Assembly: GCA_031550605.1 (NCBI GenBank) | Contig: JAVBOK010000022.1 | Span: 39,966 to 103,965, forward strand | Direction of reading: 5' to 3' | Length of the DNA: 64,000 nt | Source of the DNA: FLUQ01 sp031550605 | GTDB taxonomy: Bacteria; Desulfobacterota; Desulfovibrionia; Desulfovibrionales; Desulfovibrionaceae | Shown here: positions 59,331 to 64,000 of the stretch, in pieces | Numbering within the stretch: position 1 is the stretch's first letter | How the letters are laid out: each line of letters starts with the position of its first letter | Notes under the pieces: model-generated | Database searches by the model: none | The model's input: the letters and a program-made list of their open reading frames with translations, nothing else | Told to the model about the DNA's origin: nothing | Position numbers and translations under genes: made by a program

Positions 59331-61047
59331 GCTGCTGATGCGGCTCAAGCGCTTTCTGCTGCGCAAGCACATCATCAGCATCAACCAAAAGGACATCGTC
59401 CTGAATGCCGGCTCTGTTCTGGATCTGCACCAAAGCGCAAAAATCATCCTGCGCGGCACTCTGAACTTCAACACGTACCAGTTGCAGGGAGCCAGGTCCG
59501 AAGCGTACCTGCGCATGCGCAGAGACTCGAAACTGCTCGTCAACGGCGAGTTCAGAATCCACTACGGTTGCGACATCATGCTCTTTGAAGGGGCCGAACT
59601 GGTTCTGGGCAGCGGATTTCTCAATTGCGGCACCCAGATACGGTGCAAGAAAAAGATCAGTATCGGCAACAACGTCGCCATCGCGCACAATGTGGCCATA
59701 TCGGACAGCGATTTTCATACCATACGGGACGAGAACGGCGTCCAGATCAATCCCACCAAACCCGTCAATATCGGCAACAAGGTCTGGATCGGCAGAGGCG
59801 CGCAGATTCTCAAGGGCGTGACCATCGGCGACGGCGCCATCGTGGCCGCGGGGTCCGTGGTGATACGGGACGTGCCGCCCCGCGCCGTGGTCGCCGGCAA
59901 CCCGGCGAAAGTCATCAAGCAAAACCTCGTCTGGGGTGACGGAAAAGACAGGGAAGACAAAATACTGGGAACCAACTGCAACGGCTGCGGCGCGTGCAGG
60001 GAAGTCTGCCGGCACGGCGCGGTGGACTTGATCCCCGACACAATGGGCTTTGCCCACGCCCGGATCGACGCGGGAAAATGCACCCGTTGCGGCGTGTGCA
60101 CCGCGGTCTGCCCCGAACTGAACCCGAAAAAGAGCGCCAATGCGCAGCGGCCCGCCACCTATGCCGCATGGAACAAGGACAAGAATACGCGCCTGACCAG
60201 CACGTCCGGCGGCGTGTTCACGCCCATAGCGGACTGGTTCATCAGAAGCGGCGGCTGGGTCTCGGGCGCGGTGTATGCCGCCAACCATATGGTCGAGCAC
60301 ATTCTGACCAAAAAAACCAACGACATCATCCGGCTGAAGCAGTCGAAATACACGCAGAGCGATCTGAAGAACGTCTACGCGACGGCCAAAAAACGATTGC
60401 GGGCCGGCGAAAAGGTTCTTTTCGCCGGATGTCCCTGCCAGGTCGCGGGATTGAAAGCCTGTCTGGGCAAACAACAGGGCAATCTGTACACCGTCGACTT
60501 TATCTGCCTTGGGGTCAACTCGCCCGTTGTTTACCGCAAGTACCTGGAGATGCTGGAAGAACAATATAATTCCAAAATACAGCGGGTATGGTTCAAAAAC
60601 AAAACCTTCGGCTGGAATAATTTCAGCACCAAGATCCTGTTTGAAAACGAGCAGGAATATATCCAGACCCGGAGCAAGGATCCCTTCATGCAGACGTTTA
60701 TCGGCAAGAACCTGTTTTTCAGGGAAAGCTGCTACAACTGTTCATTCAGGGTATTTCCGCGCGGAGCGGATATGACCCTGGCCGATTTCTGGGGTGTGGA
60801 CAAGCAGTATGACGCGAACAAGGGCACTTCGCTGATCTGGGTCAATTCCCCAAAGGGCGAAACCATTCTGAACGCCATACGCAAAAATATCGTCCTGCAC
60901 GAAAGGAAACTGGAAGAAACCTACAAAGGCAACATGGCCATTTTCGCCTCGCGGCAGATGCCGACGAACTACGCGGAGATACAACGGGACGTCCCTGTTC
61001 TGGATTTCCCGACCCTGCTTGCAAAATATTATGCCGAGGGAAAATAA
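59314..61047 (+). CDS. Fusion of left-handed beta-helix acyltransferase and ferredoxin/FrhB-type oxidoreductase
   Basis: A 577-residue protein. Residues 1-205 form a hexapeptide-repeat acyltransferase: CGTQIRCKKKISIGNNVAIAHNVAISDSDFHT, VNIGNKVWIGRGAQILKGVTIGDGAIVAAGSVVIRDVPPRAVVAGNPAKVI. From residue 222 come two [4Fe-4S] motifs (CNGCGACREVC and CTRCGVCTAVCPE), then FrhB-type sequence LTSTSGGVFTPIADWFI, AGCPCQVAGLKACLG, VDFICLGVNSP and CYNCSFRVFPRGADMTLADFWGV. FrhB-like proteins are common in glycan loci beside pyruvyl transferases. Having both domains in one chain is unusual. GTG 59314 is chosen because GGAGG lies seven bases upstream and the helix domain begins there. Confidence 0.87.
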   Translation: MSIVSRLLMRLKRFLLRKHIISINQKDIVLNAGSVLDLHQSAKIILRGTLNFNTYQLQGARSEAYLRMRRDSKLLVNGEFRIHYGCDIMLFEGAELVLGSGFLNCGTQIRCKKKISIGNNVAIAHNVAISDSDFHTIRDENGVQINPTKPVNIGNKVWIGRGAQILKGVTIGDGAIVAAGSVVIRDVPPRAVVAGNPAKVIKQNLVWGDGKDREDKILGTNCNGCGACREVCRHGAVDLIPDTMGFAHARIDAGKCTRCGVCTAVCPELNPKKSANAQRPATYAAWNKDKNTRLTSTSGGVFTPIADWFIRSGGWVSGAVYAANHMVEHILTKKTNDIIRLKQSKYTQSDLKNVYATAKKRLRAGEKVLFAGCPCQVAGLKACLGKQQGNLYTVDFICLGVNSPVVYRKYLEMLEEQYNSKIQRVWFKNKTFGWNNFSTKILFENEQEYIQTRSKDPFMQTFIGKNLFFRESCYNCSFRVFPRGADMTLADFWGVDKQYDANKGTSLIWVNSPKGETILNAIRKNIVLHERKLEETYKGNMAIFASRQMPTNYAEIQRDVPVLDFPTLLAKYYAEGK

Positions 61048-62318
61048 TGAACCGTTATGACTGCCTGATCCTCAATTATTGCTGGTCGTCCAATTACGGC
61101 GCGGTGCTGACCGCCTATGCCATGCAGGAAACATTGCGCGGCCTGGGGCTGAACCCGGCCACCGCAAAGTATGTCCCGCCGCACAGGTTGAAAAGCTGGA
61201 AACCGTCCTTCAGCAAGGTCTTCGGCGAAAAATACCTGGAATTGAGTGAAAAACTCTGCACAACCTATGCTGATCTGAAAAAACTGAACGATCTGACGGA
61301 CACCTTTGTAGTGGGTTCTGACCAGGTCTGGCGGTATAAATACAACAAGGATTACGAAAACACCTACTACCTTAACTTCGTCGACAACGGAAAACGCAGA
61401 GTCGGCCTTTCCGCAAGCTTCGGCACGGACCATTTTGAAGGCGACGCCAAAGCCACCGCCTATGCAAACTATTACCTGCACCACTTTGACTTCATCTCGG
61501 TTCGCGAAAAAGACGGCGTTGGCCTGTGCCGCGACACCTTCGGCCTTGAGGCCGTCCATCTGCCGGACCCCGTTTTTCTGCTTGAACCGCACAAGTGGAA
61601 CAACCTTATTTCCAACTCCATCCGAAAGGATAAAGGCCATATCGCGGCCTATGTTCTTGACGAGACCCCGGAAACGGGCGAAGCCGTCGCCTACCTGGCC
61701 GAAAAAACGGGCAAGCCCGTCGTCAACCTGCGACAGAAGCCTCATGTCAGCGTCGAGGACTGGCTGTACCTTCTGAAAAACAGCGACTACGTGGTCACCG
61801 ACTCTTTCCACGGCACCTGCTTCGCCATTTTGTTCAACAAGCCCTTCATCTGCCTTGCCAACACGGACAGGGGCGGCAGCCGTTTCACCTCGCTTTTCGA
61901 CACCTTCCCCTTGGGTGACAGGTGCGTTTATGCGCCCCAGGACGCGAAAAACGAATCGTTCGTCAACAGCCCGATGCGCTATGACGCAATCAACGATCTG
62001 ATACAGCAGGTCCGCGAAAACGGCAAAACGCTCGTCACGGACGCGTTGCGCACGCCTGTCGTCCAAAAGCGGCTGCCCGACAGGGTGCTGCTGGAGTATC
62101 TCGCGGCAAAAACGGACGATATGGGAACCAGGCTCGCGCAGGTGGAAAAATGCGTCCGTTTGTGCGATACTCGTGAATGGGCCAAGGAACAAATCGAATG
62201 GTATTCCCTCATCCAAAAAATAACCTTCGGCGCGACAAAAACGAAATACGTCGCGAAAATCAAGAAATTGAAGCTCTATTGCAAAGAGATGGACGCGCTG
62301 TTCGGGGTAAAGCGCTAG
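61047..62318 (+). CDS. Polysaccharide pyruvyl transferase family protein
   Basis: A 423-residue cytoplasmic enzyme of the PS_pyruv_trans family. It starts DCLILNYCWSSNYGAVLTAYAMQETLRGLG, contains DTFVVGSDQVWRYKYN, VGLSASFGTDHF, FISVREKDGVGLC, HLPDPVFLLEP and DYVVTDSFHGTCFAILFNKPFICLANTDRGGSRFTSLF, the family's conserved DSFHG block. Such enzymes add pyruvate ketals from PEP to sugars, or act as related GT-B transferases. Its ATG overlaps the last base of the preceding stop (TAATG), so it is coupled to the fused FrhB-type protein, a pairing often seen in polysaccharide loci. A charged C-terminal tail of about 70 residues follows. Confidence 0.92.
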   Translation: MNRYDCLILNYCWSSNYGAVLTAYAMQETLRGLGLNPATAKYVPPHRLKSWKPSFSKVFGEKYLELSEKLCTTYADLKKLNDLTDTFVVGSDQVWRYKYNKDYENTYYLNFVDNGKRRVGLSASFGTDHFEGDAKATAYANYYLHHFDFISVREKDGVGLCRDTFGLEAVHLPDPVFLLEPHKWNNLISNSIRKDKGHIAAYVLDETPETGEAVAYLAEKTGKPVVNLRQKPHVSVEDWLYLLKNSDYVVTDSFHGTCFAILFNKPFICLANTDRGGSRFTSLFDTFPLGDRCVYAPQDAKNESFVNSPMRYDAINDLIQQVRENGKTLVTDALRTPVVQKRLPDRVLLEYLAAKTDDMGTRLAQVEKCVRLCDTREWAKEQIEWYSLIQKITFGATKTKYVAKIKKLKLYCKEMDALFGVKR

Positions 62319-62398
62319 TGGCGCGTTGATGAAATGCAGGTGATGAAAAAGACGCAAAAGGCGAATTTCGGGCGGGACAGAGCAGCCAGGGGAACATC

Positions 62399-64000
62399 AT
62401 GAGCCAACCCAAGATTTCCGTCATTATCCCTGTTTATAACGCCGAAGCGTACCTCGCCGAAAGCCTCCGCTCGGTCCAGACGCAGGATCTGCGCGATATC
62501 GAGATCCTCTGCGTGGACGATTGCTCCACCGACGGCAGCCACGCCATGCTGGAAGCTTTTTCGCGCGAGGACTTCCGGATCATCCCCCTGCGCCATGAGC
62601 AAAACCAAAGGCAGGGCGCCGCCAGAAACACCGGCATGGCAGCGGCAAAGGGGGACTATGTCTTTTTTCTGGATTCCGACGACTTTCTGGCGGCTCCCGG
62701 CGCGCTCTCCGTTTTATACCGCGCGGCAAAAGAAGACGACGTAGACGAAGTCATCGGCAGGGTTCTGCGCTGGACCCCCGAAACCGACGAAAGAAAGCAG
62801 AACCACCACGCCGCTTACCAAACCGCGGAATTGCGCAAAACCACGATTCTGCGCAACCCCGAACTGGCCTGGAACATGCCGTCCTGGAACAAGCTGATGC
62901 GTCTCGACATGCTGCGCAGGCACAATGTTGTTTTTGACACGCGCTTGCTGCGCTACGAGGATTACGACTTTTCATGCCGGGTTCATGTCTTTTCCCGGGC
63001 GATAAGCTTCATCCCCCATACGACGTATATACACAGGATGCGACCAGATTCGACAGTGCATGATGCGGAAAAAACCGACTCCATATATCACTTGCTTGCG
63101 GCGCAGAATATTATTTCTTTTCTGTCGCAACACGATATACAATACAGTACTATTTTCAAAGACAGAATTATTCATTATATAACACTTGCCTTAAAAAATT
63201 CAGTAAAATTTGATTTTGACAATAACGAGCAAGAACAGATAATTTTTATGCTGAAAGAGATTATAGACACTTCTCCACCTGGATTTCTTCCGCAAAATAT
63301 TATATTAATAGATAGTTTTATAAAAAATTCACATCCATGTTATGCTTATAAAAGGATCAACGATATGTTCATGGCCCCGCAAAATAAATACTTGCGGGAC
63401 ATAACAGAAAATTTAAGAGAGAAAAATATTGATCTTCAAGAAATGAACACTGCTCTGCGCAAATCAAATGCCAAATTACGTGACATAAACGACGGATTGA
63501 GCGGATCAAACACCAGACTCCGCGATGTGAGCGGGAAATTACGGAAAGCAAATACAATAGTTCAAGAATCAAACAGTAAACTTCGAGAATCAAATGGGAA
63601 TCTTCGCGATGTAAATGGAAAATTACGAGATGCGAATACAAAATTTCAGGAAATGAACGGAAAACTTCGAGAATCAAATACGAATATTCGCGATATGAAC
63701 GACAAGCTACGCGAATCAAATATGAAATTTCGCGACACAAATGACAAACTGCGAACTGCAAATACAAAGTTCCGCGATATGTGCGGAGAACTGCGAAAAT
63801 CGAATGCAAACCTTCATGAAGAAAATAAAAAACTGCGCGATTCCAACACCAGACTCCGCGATGCAAGCGGAAAACTGCGAGCTGCAAATACAAAGTTCCG
63901 CGATATGTGCGGAGAACTGCGAAAATCAAATGCGAAATATCTGGCTTCAAACAATAATTTACGTGAATTATTTCAAAAAATAAAAAAATATGGCATACAG
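62399..64000 (+). CDS. Family 2 glycosyltransferase with long heptad-repeat coiled coil (runs off window)
   Basis: From ATG 62399 the frame stays open for 534 codons to the window end. The N-terminal GT-A domain (residues 1-230) reads PKISVIIPVYNAEAYLAESLRSVQTQ, EILCVDDCSTDGS, RQGAARNTGMAAAKGDYVFFLDSDDF and WNKLMRLDMLRRHNVVFDTRLLRYEDYDFSCRVH. From about residue 330 to 522 the chain is an almost unbroken series of seven-residue units like LRDxNxK, with Asn and Leu/Ile/Phe spaced as positions a and d of a coiled coil. The repeat region is AT-rich and encoded by near-identical 21-bp units. The end of the protein is outside the window. A scaffold or chain-length-ruler role is possible. Confidence 0.88.
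   Translation, partial: MSQPKISVIIPVYNAEAYLAESLRSVQTQDLRDIEILCVDDCSTDGSHAMLEAFSREDFRIIPLRHEQNQRQGAARNTGMAAAKGDYVFFLDSDDFLAAPGALSVLYRAAKEDDVDEVIGRVLRWTPETDERKQNHHAAYQTAELRKTTILRNPELAWNMPSWNKLMRLDMLRRHNVVFDTRLLRYEDYDFSCRVHVFSRAISFIPHTTYIHRMRPDSTVHDAEKTDSIYHLLAAQNIISFLSQHDIQYSTIFKDRIIHYITLALKNSVKFDFDNNEQEQIIFMLKEIIDTSPPGFLPQNIILIDSFIKNSHPCYAYKRINDMFMAPQNKYLRDITENLREKNIDLQEMNTALRKSNAKLRDINDGLSGSNTRLRDVSGKLRKANTIVQESNSKLRESNGNLRDVNGKLRDANTKFQEMNGKLRESNTNIRDMNDKLRESNMKFRDTNDKLRTANTKFRDMCGELRKSNANLHEENKKLRDSNTRLRDASGKLRAANTKFRDMCGELRKSNAKYLASNNNLRELFQKIKKYGIQ
63400..63966 (+). repeat. Degenerate 21-bp tandem repeat array encoding heptads
   Basis: About 27 units of 21 bp, each coding one heptad. Two exact 46-bp copies lie at 63756-63801 and 63882-63927, 126 bp (six units) apart. 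A 19-bp segment recurs at 63509-63527 and 63845-63863, 336 bp (16 units) apart. The spacing in whole units indicates growth by in-frame duplication, so length changes would not shift the reading frame. Confidence 0.85.

Noticed and set aside
63400..63966. CRISPR array
   Set aside because: The repeats are contiguous 21-bp coding units without spacers and lie inside an open glycosyltransferase frame.

Overview
The window looks like a chromosomal segment of a GC-rich deltaproteobacterium, most likely a Desulfovibrionaceae relative (Desulfovibrio/Bilophila type). This is inferred from gene content and style: TCT and TAXI-TRAP solute transporters, a family-5 (Dpp-type) ABC transporter, a sigma-54 regulator fragment, and a tail-fibre fragment whose N-terminus resembles Desulfovibrio prophage fibres. 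No rRNA or tRNA gene was recognised, so the taxonomic placement is tentative.

Layout. (1) 1-4527, minus strand: an organic-acid module with a TctABC tripartite transporter, a 3-hydroxyisobutyrate-dehydrogenase-family reductase and a partial D-2-hydroxyacid dehydrogenase. (2) 4968-7916, plus strand: a membrane protein, a MarC-family protein and an MFS transporter. (3) 7988-10870: a pseudogene graveyard in which a phage tail-fibre start is joined to a frameshifted aconitase C-terminus, followed by a headless sigma-54 activator, an IclR C-terminus and a headless aminotransferase. (4) 11235-18946: an L,D-transpeptidase-like lipoprotein, a UPF0173 hydrolase, an IS256 remnant, a chemoreceptor, and a FIST sensor protein next to a hybrid histidine kinase. 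(5) 19096-27612, minus strand: a seven-gene operon combining a complete Dpp-type ABC importer with an argininosuccinate-lyase-superfamily C-N lyase and an MmgE/PrpD protein. This pairing recalls iminodisuccinate/EDDS catabolism. (6) 28353-36678: an AT-rich radical-SAM island, a membrane protein, a TAXI-TRAP transporter with DUF1850 protein, an IS5 remnant and an orphan peptide-type binding protein. (7) 36940-39351: a large MscS-type channel.

(8) 39686-64000, plus strand: a capsule locus that begins behind a good sigma-70-type promoter. A small lipoprotein and the export genes kpsM, kpsT, kpsE and kpsD are followed by a single-module reducing polyketide synthase (KS-AT-DH-degenerate MT-ER-KR-ACP), an alpha-oxoamine synthase, a GNAT, an SDR and an alkaline-phosphatase-fold membrane protein. 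This set matches the rhizobial rkpA-rkpG-rkpH-rkpI genes required for K-antigen. After a sharp drop in GC inside the last of these, a variable sugar region follows: two family-2 glycosyltransferases, an aldo/keto reductase, a fused left-handed-beta-helix acyltransferase/ferredoxin-FrhB protein and a polysaccharide pyruvyl transferase. The final glycosyltransferase runs off the window and carries a long 21-bp-repeat-encoded coiled coil.

The most interesting content is the capsule locus that joins KpsMTED export to a PKS/oxoamine-synthase lipid pathway (inferred to make a sphingoid-like lipid), the putative aminopolycarboxylate-catabolism operon, and the heptad-repeat glycosyltransferase.
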